A DNA stretch of 64,000 nucleotides from Prorocentrum cordatum (GCA_963575745.1 CAUYUJ010000695.1:1-64000), one strand, 5' to 3'; shown: positions 43,116 to 53,037, counted from the first letter of the stretch. Program-made: numbers and translations. The notes: a model not told the origin generated them from the letters alone.

Positions 43116-43689
43116 CCCGCTCGCAAGCTTCGCGCAGAGGGGGGTTCAGGGGGGAGGGGGGGAGGCTTCTTAGAGGCACCCCTGCTTCCCAGAAGGCGCG
43201 GGCGCGCGGGCCTCGTCTGTGCACGTGGGGCCCGCGCCTTCTGCGCGAGCAGCCTCCTTCTAGGAAGCCTTCCCCCCCCCCCTGGCCCCCTCTGCGCGCC
43301 GCCAACAAGCCAGACATCAGAGCGTGAATTACCTCCCCCGCTTTCGCTTCCAGGCAAAACCAAGCCATACCACGCGCCTCCTCGTCAAGCGTCCTGACCA
43401 GTACAGGCCGCAATTTGGCATTGTTTGGTATCTCTTGGAAGCGAGGGTGGTCAAAAGCGAGGTAGGTTTGTTTTCCCCCGAAGACAGTCAGAATCGCACG
43501 AAGGGCGCAGGGATGTCCTTCGGGTACCCTCTGCGTCCCTGCCTCTGCGGCCCGTCCTTCGCGGTTTTCCCTGGGCGGCCCTTCCTGGTGTGGGCCCTCC
43601 GCCGCCCGAGAAGTGCCAACTTCGGTGTCCGAGGCCCTTCCGTCCCTACCGCCCGTCCTTATTAGAGATTTGGATTACCAATTTGAAAC

Positions 43690-43830
43690 ATATCCTATCC
43701 CTATGTTTGGCATCACCTCACCTCGATGCCGATCTTAAGGATTCCCCCAGTTTCTGAGGGCCTATCCCTAAGATCGTCCTTTTTGCTCGCCCATCTTCGG
43801 GATAGGGATAAGTTCGAGGCTGGTTATTGG
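43690..43830 (-). mobile_element. K element, copy 3 (reverse)
   Basis: Reverse complement of K copy 2, from TCCTATCCCTATGTTTGGCA to GATAGGGATAAGTTCGAGGC. It ends about 10 bp upstream of the proposed hydrolase start codon. Confidence 0.7.
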
Positions 43831-43840
43831 ACTGTATCAC

Positions 43841-44428
43841 ATGAACGTGAGTTTTCGGAGGGCTGCGCTTCATTTTTTGGATCGGCGCTGGAGCCGTCTC
43901 CCTGGCGCGCGGAGCGCGCCGGCGCTGCCAGGGGGTTCAGGCGCCGATCCGGGGAAGCCGCGCGGACCTCCGCAAGCTGTGGTGTTTTTATGTCATTTGC
44001 TCCCTGAGAGGTGGCCGACCCAGGTACCTACAGCGCCCTTGCCTACTCGCCCCCCCGTTCGGGCGGCAAGAAGCTGCCGCTGCTGCTGGTGCTGCACGGC
44101 GCCGGCAGAAACGACCGCGGCGTGTGGGACCTGGCGGATCCCAGGGGTGAGCACGGGGGCCTTCCTCCGAGTCTGCTCCCCGGGTGTTGCTAAGAGTGTT
44201 CGGGGGAGGAAGAGGTCATGATGATTAGGAGTATGATGACGATGTTGTTGGTGGTTATGATGATGATGATGATCATGGTGATGATGTTGTTGGTGGTTAT
44301 GATGATGCTGCTGATGATGATGCTGATGCTGATGATGTTGATGCTGATGATGATGCTGCTGCTGATGTTGATGCTGATGCTTATGATGTTGCTGCTGATG
44401 ATGATGCTGATGCTTCTGATGATGATGC

Positions 44429-44459
<31 letters not shown>

Positions 44460-44554
44460 CATGATGGTGATGGTGATGGTGATGATGATGACGATGACGA
44501 TGACGATGATGATGCTGATGATGATGCTGATGATGATGATGATGATGCTGATGC

Positions 44555-44627
<73 letters not shown>

Positions 44628-45791
44628 CGGTTCTAAGATGCCCCAGTCTCCCAGGGCGTTCTTTACTTCTCATGTTCCGCGCGGGCTGTAGAAACGAGGG
44701 TCGCTAGATACTCTGGAATTTCTGGGACTTCTCCCGAGCCAATTGTATCACGGCGTTGCTCTCGTCCTAGGTGGCCCTGGTCCAGGGGTCGAGCAAGAGG
44801 CACTGCGTAAACATAAACTTTCGAAGCTCCGCGCGGATGACTCGGATCGGCGCCAGGCCCCCCAGGGCGGCGCTGGGGGGCATTCATCGCAGATCCAGGA
44901 AATCCGCGCGGAGCTCCCAACTTTTCTTTGTTTTTGATGCAGCTTTTCCTGTCTTTCAAGATGTCCTCAGAACTGCCTCCAGGGCACCCCTCTCGAGCCC
45001 CGTCCCGATGAGATCCAAAAGTGCGCAGAGAGCGAGTGCCATCTTGGGTCAGAACCATTCCTAGCATCACCCGATGCTCGCGTGCGGCCGCGCCCCTGGA
45101 GAGCTCGCGGACAATTTCGCCGTGGTGGCCCCGTACGCCGCGGGAAAGTCCAGCTTCTATGTGGAGCCCAGAAAGAAGCTGATACAGTTCGTCGAGTGGG
45201 TCTGCAGCGACGAGGGGCGTAGGGCCGGGTGCCCCACCGTGGACCCGAAGCGCATATTTCTCTTCGGCTTCAGCGACGGCGCCACACTGAGCGTGGAGCT
45301 GGCCACGACAGGACGCTTCGCAGGCGGCGTGATCGCTGCCTACGGCTTCACGGGCGAGCTCCCTGCGCTGGCGCTGGCCCGCTTGAGGAATCTGCCGCTC
45401 TGGGTGTTCCACTCGGCAGACGACCGCATCTTCCCCGTGAGCTGCAGTGACAGGCTGGTCGGGGCCCTGAGGAAGGTGAACACAACGGACGTCGTGAGGT
45501 ACACGAGGTTTCTGGAGAGAGAAATGGGCACAGACGCACAGCAACGTAGATTCCCATCAAGATCTGGGAGAATCGGGACAGCGGAGGGGGATCAGTGATC
45601 AGAAAATTACCGAACACATTGGAAAAATTGGAAGTCCTGTGTTGTTTTTGCTGTTCTTCTGTGTCCAGAAGCACCCTTGGAGGTACGATCGAGACCAGGA
45701 GGGCTTCACTGGAGCCGTGCAGGGGCACAGCACCGGGATCACCGCGGCCAGGCTGGCGGACACCTACTCCTGGATGCTCTCCGTGGGCTAG
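43841..45791 (+). CDS. Alpha/beta-hydrolase (esterase/depolymerase-like), four exons
   Basis: Model: exons 43841-43846, 44011-44178, 45080-45507 and 45683-45791, giving 236 residues and stop TAG. It should hydrolyse an ester bond in the manner of PHB-depolymerase/carboxylesterase-type alpha/beta hydrolases; substrate unknown. Visible family features: the LHGAGRND oxyanion-loop segment near residue 33, nucleophile elbow GFSDG with Ser123, acid in SADDRIFP (Asp172 or Asp173), and His216 in GHSTG. Length is normal for a small single-domain member; no signal peptide or membrane segment is seen. Joins 1-2 (ATGAAC|GTGGCC) and 3-4 (ACGAG|GTAC) keep frame with GT-AG introns. Join 2-3 is inferred from continuity of the protein and a shared TGCTC. 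The six-base first exon holding the start codon is the weakest part; an upstream exon is possible. GC-rich third positions agree with expression. Confidence 0.8.
43847..44010 (+). mobile_element. Hydrolase intron 1, an H hairpin element
   Basis: A 164-nt intron, GTGAGTTTTCGGAGGGCTGC to CATTTGCTCCCTGAGAG, nearly filled by an H-family palindrome (GCGCGCGGAGCGCGCCGGCG centre, right end TTTTTATGTCATTTG). Donor GTGAGT is strong. The donor context and the right end ATTTTTATGTCATTT resemble H copy 6. Confidence 0.65.
44218..44627. repeat. (GAT)n microsatellite inside intron 2
   Basis: About 410 bp of GAT/GCT/GGT triplets, with the last 110 bp almost pure (GAT)n. It opens long Met- or His-rich shadow frames. 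Confidence 0.9.
44805..44945. mobile_element. H hairpin element, copy 5 (in intron 2)
   Basis: GTAAACATAAACTTTCGAAG and CTCCGCGCGGATGACTCGG on the left; AATCCGCGCGGAGCTCCCAA on the right; the centre is shortened. Confidence 0.7.
45508..45682 (+). mobile_element. Hydrolase intron 3, an I1 family member
   Basis: A 175-nt GT-AG intron (GTTTCTGGAGAGAG to CACCCTTGGAG). Its body aligns in order with dispersed I1 copies: start GTTTCTGGAGAG against GTTTCAGGAGGGG of copy D; GCACAGACGCACAG; GATTCCCATCAAGATCTGGG; GAACACATTGGAAAAATTGG against GAACACATGGGAAAATATGG of copy E; TTCTGTGTCCAG near the end. GAG|GT is repeated at both junctions. Confidence 0.8.
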
Positions 45792-46012
45792 CCTGGCCGC
45801 CCTGTTCTTGGCCTCCTATAGATTCAGGAGCCAGGCGAAGACTGGCAGATCGTGGCTGCTAAAGCGGAGCTCTGGGAAATTGTTTTTTCTTCTTCCGGGA
45901 AACAGTCCGCTTTTGCTGTTTCGTGCAGTCAGTTTGATTCCGGGAACGTGTGTTTTTCTTCCAGGAAGGTTTAGCAGCCGCGGATTTGCCAGCCCTCGCC
46001 CAGTTTCCGATA
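45792..46012. other. Probable 3' region of the hydrolase gene
   Basis: Non-repetitive sequence after the stop. It contains imperfect complementary arms (TTTTTCTTCTTCCGGGAAAC and GTTTTTCTTCCAGGAAGG). No polyadenylation signal is obvious. Confidence 0.35.
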
Positions 46013-46211
46013 GATGGGGTCCGGGTAGGTGTGGAGTCGGAGGATCGCGCCGCATCGTCGATGCATCGACTGTGCGGCTTGATGTGGAGCCCGTGTTTCC
46101 CTACGCCAACGTCGCCGATGCATCGCCGACGTCGCCGATGCATCGCCGATACATCGGCGTTGCATTGGCGATGCGGCGCGGTCCTTCGACCCCAGCTACT
46201 CGGACCCCATC
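46013..46211. mobile_element. T element, copy 1, long TIR
   Basis: Left GATGGGGTCCGGGTAGGTGT and GGAGGATCGCGCCGCATCG; right end is the near-complement (GATGCGGCGCGGTCC, CTACTCGGACCCCATC). The interior is built of GCCGATGCATCGCC palindromes. Confidence 0.75.
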
Positions 46212-46797
46212 GAGGAGGCCTCTACCTGTGCCCAAGGCGTTGCGCGGTTCGGTAGCAATTCATGGGAGCTTTGGTTTGCCCTCGTGGCTTCGTCTTCAGA
46301 GTGCGTCAGCGTCGATCAGCGCTTGGTAATCGATGAGTGAGATGGCTCCGATTTAGCGTCGGCTGGCGTCAGTTCGCGTCGATCTAGCGTCGATTTAGTG
46401 TCGACTCGCAAGAGCCAGCAGGATGGCGTGGGAGGCCCCCATGAGTTGCCACCGGAGAGGGGCGTCGGACTCCTGAGAGGACAGCATTGGTAAAAAGAAG
46501 TCCTCCTCTGTTCTCATTCGTCCCACCACCTGTCTCAGGTCGTGGGCGGGAAACGTATCCATATCCGCGCCCTGGCGGGCCAGGCCCCTGAGCCTCGGCC
46601 CCTTGGATGCGGGGTCTTTCTTTGCGAGTGACCCGCGCGGAGTGTATGCATGCGACCGCGTGCCCGCAGGATCGTGCCCCGGGATGCAGACCGCGGGGCG
46701 TTGATGTGTGTAGGTTCGCGGCTCGTAGTCAGGGGAACCAGGTGGGAATATGCGCAACGCGAAGGCAGCTCAAGCGCAATGGAACGCTCTTCTTGCT
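46212..46797. other. Unassigned DNA
   Basis: Short GGCGTCRGTTCGCGTCGATC repeats near 46350-46410. No gene recognised. Confidence 0.4.
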
Positions 46798-46864
46798 CGG
46801 TGTGTGTGTGTGTGTTTGTGTGTGTTTGTGAGTGTGTGTTTGTGAGTGTGTGTTTGTGTGTGTT

Positions 46865-46911
<47 letters not shown>

Positions 46912-46983
46912 TTGTGTGTGTGCTTGTGTGTGCTTGTGTGTGCTTGTGTGTGCTTGTGCTTGTGTGTGTGTTTTGTGTGTGTT

Positions 46984-47024
<41 letters not shown>

Positions 47025-47218
47025 TTGTGTGTGTGTGCTTGTGTGTGCTTGTGTGTGCTTGTGTGTGTGTGTGTCTGTGTGTGTGTGGGTCTGTGTGTCT
47101 GTGTCTGTGTGTGTGTCTGTGTCTGTGTGTGTGTGTGGGTCTGTGTGTGTGTCTGTGTCTGTGTGTCTGTGTGTCTGTGTGTCTGTGTCTGTGTGTGTGT
47201 GTCTGTGTCTATTGTGTT
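46798..47218. repeat. (TG)n microsatellite with TGTGTTTG and TGTGTCTG variants
   Basis: About 420 bp, segmented: TGTGTTTG variants first, TGTGCTTG next, TGTGTCTG last. Confidence 0.95.
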
Positions 47219-47324
47219 TGAGGGGGAAGGCCCGGAGCGGTGGCGGCGTGCCAGGGACGCGGGCGGCCAGGAGCAGGCGCCTGGCCCCGGCCCTGCACGG
47301 AGCAGCGGGTAGCCTTGGCACAGC

Positions 47325-47592
47325 TGGCGCCTCCTCCTCCTCCCCCTCCTCCTCCTCCTCCTCCTCCTCCTCCTCCTCCTCCTCCTCCTCCTCCTCTCCT
47401 CCTCCTCCTCCTTCCTCCTCCTCCCCTCTCTCCTCCTCCTCCTCCTCCTCCTCCTCCTCCTCCTCCTCCTCCTCCTCCTCCTCCTCCTCCTCCCTCCTCC
47501 TCCTCCTCTCCTCCTCCTCCTCCTCCTCCTCCTCCTCCTCCTCCTCCTTCTCCTCCTCCTCCTCCTCCTCCTCCTCCTCGTCCTCCTCTCCT
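47325..47592. repeat. (TCC)n microsatellite
   Basis: About 265 bp of nearly pure TCC, the source of Pro-, Leu-, Ser-, Glu- and Gly-only frames on both strands. Confidence 0.95.
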
Positions 47593-47762
47593 CGTCCTCT
47601 CTTCCTTGCTCCTGCGGGGCAACAGTCGGGGGGGAAGAGGCTCAGGGGGCGGATGCACCGACCCAAGCGTCCGCTCGTCGCCGACAGGGGCCCAACAGCC
47701 CGACGCGCCTCTAGGGGCGTGCGGATTCGCCATCGGGGGCCCACTGCCGGTCTCTCGGCGAT

Positions 47763-48033
47763 GCATCGCCGATTTCAGATCGACGCGTCCTCGCATGATA
47801 GGGAAACAAAAAGTGGCATAAACATAAAAACTCGGAGGTCCGCGCGGATTTCTCGGATCCGCGCTGGACCCCCTTGGCGGCGCCTCCGGCGCCGCTCCTG
47901 GCGCGCTCCGCGCGCCAGGGATGGGGGTCCAGCGCCGATCTGAGAAATCCGCGCGGACCTCCGAGTTTTTATGTTTATGTCATTTTTCGTTCCCCCAGCA
48001 TCGCCGATGTCAGATCAACGCGTCCTCGCATGA
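47763..48033. mobile_element. H hairpin element, copy 6, between 36-bp direct repeats
   Basis: A very well preserved palindrome (about 47816-47985): ATAAAAACTCGGAGGTCCGC pairs with CGGACCTCCGAGTTTTTATG, and the centre is GGCGCGCTCCGCGCGCCAGG. It is enclosed by direct repeats at 47763-47798 and 47998-48033 (36 bp, two mismatches). The right repeat is preceded by TTTTTCGTTCCCCCAG, a good 3' splice-site form. Confidence 0.8.
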
Positions 48034-48189
48034 GCCCGTTCCCCCGAACGGTCCCCCTCGTGTCCTCATGTTCTGGAGGGGGGCGGGAAGGGCACTTGTG
48101 AGCTTAGCTCGGTTTGGTGGCGGGGCGGCCCACAAGAAGACCCTTCGGGCAGCCTCGGGGGCCATCTTGGGGCAAAGGGCTTGAACTAT

Positions 48190-48640
48190 CGATTCGTGTT
48201 CTCCCTCCAGAGCCTCTCTTGGGCCCGTCTTAGGGCCCTATTTGGCTGTCTTGGTGGCCTCTTGGGTCGTCTTGGGGCCATCTTCGACCGTCTGGGGGCG
48301 CTATTGGGAGCCTCTTGGGCCGTCTTATGGCGATCTTGGGGGCATTGGGAGCCGTCTTGGATTGAGGAAGGCCAGAGAGGGCAAGAACATCAGACTCCTT
48401 CAAACAACTTAAGTATGAGCAATGGTTTGGGAGTTTGGGCCTGCTTGTGGGGCCTCTTGGAGTCCTCTTGGGGCATCTTGGGGGCTTCTTGGGCCGTCTA
48501 TCGACAATCTTGGCCGTCTTGGAGCGACCTTTGGGCGACTCGGGGCCATCTTGGACCGTCTTCAGGGCCTCTCGGGGTCCTCTTGGCCCGTCTTGGAGCC
48601 CTCTTGTGTCGTGTCTGGAACAGCCACGCGACCGACCGCA
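48190..48640. repeat. CTTGGG-class degenerate repeats
   Basis: Variants of GGGCCGTCTTGG, GGGGCATCTTGGGGG and GGCCTCTTGG, as at 26.1-28.3 kb. Confidence 0.65.
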
Positions 48641-48834
48641 GGAGTGCCCAAGAGCGCTCAGGAGATCTGCGTCGGTCCCGTAAAGAGTATCCACCACATC
48701 CAGCGCAGAGAACTCGATGAGGACACTCCGACTCGTGCCCCTGGGCGCGGTGGCGGATATCTGTGTCTGAAGGTTGCCCACCAGACTATCTGAGCTCGAA
48801 GGTTACACTCCCGTCCTGCAGTCAAGATGCTGGT

Positions 48835-48962
48835 ACAAGAGGAGGAGGAGGAGGAGGAGGAGGAGGAGGAGGAGGGAGGAGGAGGAGGAGGAGGAGGAGG
48901 AGGAGGAGGAGGGGGAGGAGGAGGAGGAGGAGGAGGAGGAGGGAGGAGGAGGAGGAGGAGGC
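48835..48962. repeat. (GGA)n microsatellite
   Basis: About 125 bp of GGA repeats with a few GGGA interruptions. Confidence 0.9.
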
Positions 48963-49095
48963 CCACTCTGGGCTCAGGAGGGGCTCGGGTTTCCAGGCCG
49001 CTCCCCGGATCCGGGCCACGAGGACCTTGCGGGCGGCCCAGGTTCGACGTGGCTTGACGAGCCCCGTCGCGCTCCTTGTCCTCATCGAGGGAAAA

Positions 49096-49263
49096 GTCAG
49101 GAGGGGAAAAAACACACAGAAACAATTAATCGGCGATTCCCAGAAAATATGGGAAAATATGGGAAGTGGGGGGGAAGACAAAATCCCAGAAACTATGGGA
49201 AAATATGGGGGACATTTTCATTTGTGTGTATTTATTTGTGTGTCCTGGGGCCCCTTCAACAAG
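49096..49263 (+). mobile_element. I1 introner-like element, copy F
   Basis: Starts GTCAGGAGGGGAAAAAACAC, with AACAATTAATCGGCGATTCC, GGGGGGAAGACAAAATCCC and TTGTGTGTATTTATTTGTGT; ends CCTGGGGCCCCTTCAACAAG. A complete copy with GT and AG at its ends. Confidence 0.75.
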
Positions 49264-49997
49264 GAACTCCCCACCCTCACAACATAGCGAAGACGTGGCC
49301 TCACTACGGTCCACGTTTTCGCATCAGGGATCGTGAGTCTGGGCGGTTTCGTGTGGTACACCTTAGGCGATGCTTTAGAAAACTTAAGTTTTCGGCCAGA
49401 GTCTCGATTATTCTTAACGTTTCAATGTAAATCCTAAGATTTTAATGGAAATGTTGGGTTTTTTATGCAAGTTCCGAGACTATGAATTTCTTAACCCATG
49501 ATTTCTTAAGCATTTCGCAGGGTGTACGTCTGCAGAGAGACCTCCAGGTCCCTAAAATGCTCTCGGCCCTCCTCTAACGCAGGTCCCCTCAGAAAGGGTC
49601 AGGGGTCCTTTTTTGGGGAATCGGATTCGGCGCTCCACGTGGACCTCCCCGTCGTCCCCGATCCGCGCCGGCGCTCCCTCTGGGCAAAAAGCGCCGGCCA
49701 GGGCGCTCCGGCGCCGCGACGCCGCGTTTTCGGGAGGGGCACCTGGCAGCTCTGGGAGGGGGGCGGGGTGGGCGGCTCGCGGCCTCCTGTCCCTCGCCGT
49801 TGTCGCAAGGGCTCCCCCGAGGGCGCGAAGTTATTCGCGCTTCGCGCTTCGCGGTCCTCGTTCCTTCTCCCCCTCCTCCTCGTCCTCCTATTCTCCCTTT
49901 GGGAGGGCGGCGCGAGAGCGCGAAGTTATTCGCGCTTCGCGCTTCGCGCAGCGCGAAGCGCGAAGTTGGGAGCCCTAGTTGTCGTCACTGTCCTCTC
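49264..49997. other. Unassigned DNA; GCGCTTCGCGC palindromes
   Basis: A possible diverged H relative at about 49610-49735 (GGCGCTCCACGTGGACC). At 49828-49970, GCGAAGTTATTCGCGCTTCG occurs twice with strong self-complementarity. No gene. Confidence 0.4.
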
Positions 49998-50164
49998 ACT
50001 ACCCACCAAACCACCCCCACCCAACCCGAAGGCTCCGATTTGCCCTCGATTTCCAGTGGGGGGGGGTCGGGGAACATCGAAAAAAAACACGTGTGGAACC
50101 CTTACCCCCCCCAACCCGAAATTCGGGTCTTCGGGTTGGGTTGGGGTGGTCTGGTAGGTAGTCA
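49998..50164 (+). mobile_element. L element, copy 2
   Basis: CTACCCACCAAACCACCCCC start, GGGGAACATCGAAAAAAAAC interior, GGGTTGGGGTGGTCTGGTAG end. Flanked by TCCTCTC (49991-49997) and TCCTCCC (50165-50171), a probable 7-bp duplication. Confidence 0.7.
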
Positions 50165-50256
50165 TCCTCCCCCCCGCCCCTGGTCCCCATGGCCCCCAGG
50201 CCCCTGCCATCTCGTCGCTGCCACTCCCCCCCCTGGCTGTTCGGCCGGCTAAGGGT

Positions 50257-50416
50257 ATAAGTCGGGCGTGTCCCTCTACGGGGGGAGTCTTGAAAAATAG
50301 TATGTAAAAATAGTCTGGGGACGATTTGTCTCTCATATTTTCGAACATTTGGGGGATACTTGCTGACTTTTTCAAACTTTTCGTTCAAAGTCCGCCTGTC
50401 GGAGGACACGCCTGAT
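50257..50416 (+). mobile_element. I3 element, copy 5, with 8-bp target duplication
   Basis: Starts near GTATAAGTCGGGCGTGTCCC and ends GGACACGCCTGATTTCAG. GGCTAAGG flanks both ends. GTATAAG and TTTCAG are plausible donor and acceptor sites. Confidence 0.75.
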
Positions 50417-50624
50417 TTCAGGCTAAGGCCTCCTGCAGTGGACCCACTGGCGGGAGGTCGGCAGAGGCAGTTTTCCGAGGGGCCGCGAGCAGTCTGGTGG
50501 CGACTTCCCGTAGTTCCAGGTCCACTTATACGGGAGGTCGCCAGGGGCCTCCGGAGCCTGGTGCTGGGAGCCAAGGCTGGCCCCCGCCCCCCGCCTTCTC
50601 CTGCCGCCCCCTCGTCCTTGCCTC

Positions 50625-50802
50625 TTAAGTCGGGCATGTCTGAAGGAACATGTTCGAACTAGCCACAAGAATAGTATGGGGACGATTGTTCGGCTATTAA
50701 ACTTTTTTTAACCCAAAAAAAAACGAAAGAAAGAAACAAAAACAGTCAAAAAACAAAAGTCGTCCAAGCTCCGCCTTTAGGAGGACACATGCCCGACCTA
50801 AT
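50625..50802 (+). mobile_element. I3 element, copy 6, with 8-bp target duplication
   Basis: TTAAGTCGGGCATGTCTGAA to GGACACATGCCCGACCTAA; TCCTTGCC flanks both sides within 3 bp. The interior AATAGTATGGGGACGATT is conserved and an A-rich insert lies at 50710-50755. Confidence 0.75.
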
Positions 50803-50961
50803 CCTTGCCCCCCTCGTCCCCAGACGTCCTGGCGCTCGGAGTCTTGTTCAAGGCGTGTGCCCACGGGCCTCTCGACCCCCCTCCAAAAGCGCCCCCTCTG
50901 TGATTCCCCGAGCTGCTTTCTGACGGCCCTGGCGCCCAAGAGCGGCTCCCGTGAGGCCGAA

Positions 50962-51210
50962 GACACCTGGCGCCAACATCGCAGAGCGGATTTCGTTTGG
51001 AAAACGATCGGATGGGCCCAGAGTGTCCTGGAGAATTATGTTCTGGATTTCGAGGTGAATTTCGTGCGGATCTTTTTGTCCAGGAATGAAGACTAGAACA
51101 AAATCCACGCGAAATTCATGCCGCTTTTCACTCGCCTTTTCGGGCTTTTGCGCTGACAGAAATCCACGCAAAAATCCGCTGCAGCACGTCTGCAAGGTCG
51201 GGGCAGTGAG
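50962..51210 (+). mobile_element. U element, copy 1
   Basis: CCAACATCGCAGAGCGGATT, GAGGTGAATTTCGTGCGG, CAGGAATGAAGA and AAATCCGCTGCAGCACGTCT match U copy 2 at 55321-55567 across their length. Confidence 0.7.
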
Positions 51211-51699
51211 AAGATGGCGAAGTTGTTTGTCCTGACCGGCGTTCGAGGTCTGGGTCCCTGTCCCTGCCGCCCTGAGAAGGGGGGCTCAATTGCACACGAC
51301 GTCGTCTGGTCGGCCACGGAGCCACCCACTTGTCGCTGCATCTTCGTGGTGCCTCGCCTGTTCCCCAAATTGGTGTCTCTTCTTGTGCCCGACGCGGGCT
51401 CGATGCGTACTCGACGCGGATTTGGCGGGGACTCGACGCGGAACCGACACGGATCCGACACGGATCCGACGAGTCCAGCATGGATCCGACACGGATCCGA
51501 CGCGGACAGGGCCGCGACGAGAGAGACGAGGTCCCCCGAGGATGCAGCATAACCCGCTGTGGCGAAGGACTGCAGTGCGCAAACGCTGCAGCATCCCAGT
51601 GCCTGGGAAGCTGGGGCGTCTATACACCGAGCTCGTGGTGTCAGAGTGAGGGGGGCGGACGGTCTACGCAGCCCTGGGGTGCGTGGGTGAAGTGGGATT
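51211..51699. other. Unassigned DNA with ACGCGGATCCGAC repeats
   Basis: Irregular 10-15-bp GACACGGATCCGAC units at 51400-51510. No gene recognised. Confidence 0.45.
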
Positions 51700-52050
51700 C
51701 AGTAGCCCACATTCTGCTTGTTGATCCCGCCTCCGCCGCCCAGTGTGTGTTGTTCCTATTGACGTGTCCCGCCCAGGGCTCGCACCTTGCCTCTCCCTGG
51801 GGAAAATCTTGGGCCTCCAGAGTATGCTGTTGGCCCCCAGTTTACAGCAACAGTGGTTCCCGCCTGGCACTTCCTCACAATTCATCGAGAAATTGAGCTT
51901 TTGCTAGAGAGGCACTTGCAATTAACACAGGAATCGCGCTCTTGTCGGAGACTGTCTTGCAGCTTATTCGCGAATCGCTTTCCCAGCGCTCCAGAATCGT
52001 GCTCTCGCTCGGGATGTTTCCAATAATTGCTCCAGAACTGAGCTATCGCC
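51700..52050 (+). repeat. S module, forward, and 38-bp minisatellite
   Basis: S (CTTGTTGATCCCGCC, GGGCTCGCACCTTG, TTGGCCCCCAGTTTACAGCA) at 51700-51860 followed by reverse-type minisatellite units (GGAATCGCGCTCTTG). Confidence 0.65.
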
Positions 52051-52204
52051 CAAAACTCCCTTGCTAGCTCTTCTTGCCAGTCCCTCTTGCAAATCCTTCT
52101 CGTCCTCTACCTTCTCCCTCCCTCCCTCTTGCCCGCTTCCCTCATCCCATCCTCCACTCCTTCCCTTCTGGCTCTCCCTTTTCCTTCTTTCTCTTCGTCC
52201 TGTT

Positions 52205-52840
52205 TTAGGGACTGCGCCGATTCCACGTGGCAGGGAAGGAAGAGATACCCCCCAATGGGGTTACGGTCAAAGACAAAGCGACGGGTGTTGATGGGTTTAG
52301 AGATCTTTGTTTCAGGACACGCGGGCATATGAGAGAGATCAGTCTCACAATGATGCTGAATTCGACTGTCTGAAGACTACTAATGCCCACATTGCTTTTC
52401 AATTGAAGTGTCCCTCTGGGGGCTCACACCCCGTTTTTTTTACAAGGGAGAGTCTTAGGTCTTTAAATTAGGTGCTTGGCCCCCGAACGACAACAACGGC
52501 TCCCGCCTGATGTTTCCACCATGCACTGAAGAATCGCGCTCTCGCTTGGGAGCCTTCTTTGCAGTTTGCCCAGGAATCGCGCTCTCGCGTAGGTTCTCCT
52601 CGCAGTGTATCCAGACGCCGCGCCCTCGGCACTCAGCAGTCGCGCTCTCGCCGTGTACCTCCTCACACTTCTTTGGACGTCGCGCCATCGTCCGAGCCCT
52701 CCTCGCCTGTCGTGCAGGCCCGACGCTCTTCGGCGACCCGCCCGCCCCTGGCCCCGGCCGCCTAGGCCCGCCCGCTAGGGTCCGCCCGCGAGGGTCCGCC
52801 CGCCGGGCCCGCCCGTCAGGCTCTGCCGCTTGTTTTTCGG
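52205..52840. repeat. M (reverse), S (forward), 38-bp minisatellite
   Basis: Reverse M at 52205-52360 (GATACCCCCCAATGGGGTTA), S at 52385-52500 (TTTTCAATTGAAGTGTCCC), then minisatellite units GAATCGCGCTCTCGCTTGGG and GCCCGCCCGC repeats to 52840. Confidence 0.65.
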
Positions 52841-52842
52841 GG

Positions 52843-53030
52843 GGTGGCAAAGAGGGGGGTGATGACTGGGAGGGGGGGGGATATCATGGCGCGGGCCATG
52901 GTATCTCTCATGGCGCCCTTCTCATTTCGTTACGTCCCTGGCCCCCACGCTGGGCCGCGCACATGCCGCCGGTCATGATTTGCACTCCCCCCTCTTGGGC
53001 ACCCCCCTCTTGGCCGCTCCTTGCTCCCTC
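52843..53030 (+). mobile_element. Q element, copy 2
   Basis: GGCAAAGAGGGGGGTGATGA to GCCGGTCATGATTTGCACTC, same orientation and layout as copy 1 at 35685-35876. Confidence 0.7.
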
Positions 53031-53037
53031 GTGCTAA

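Larger units (their letters stand above)
44179..45079 (+). other. Hydrolase intron 2 (~901 bp, boundaries ambiguous)
   Basis: Protein continuity (SLL then ACGRAPGEL) requires removal of about 901 bp. TGCTC occurs at both edges (44174-44178 and 45075-45079), so the exact cut is ambiguous and none of the equivalent positions gives GT-AG. The intron contains a large GAT microsatellite and an H element. Confidence 0.6.

Noticed and set aside
43324-43665. 113-codon forward frame upstream of the hydrolase gene
   Set aside because: No recognisable domain, an alternative frame is equally open, and it is not linked to the hydrolase by a convincing splice.
46770-47943. Long frames rich in His/Thr, Glu, Gly, Cys/Val or Pro/Ser
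   Set aside because: Translations of (TG)n and (TCC)n microsatellites in different frames.
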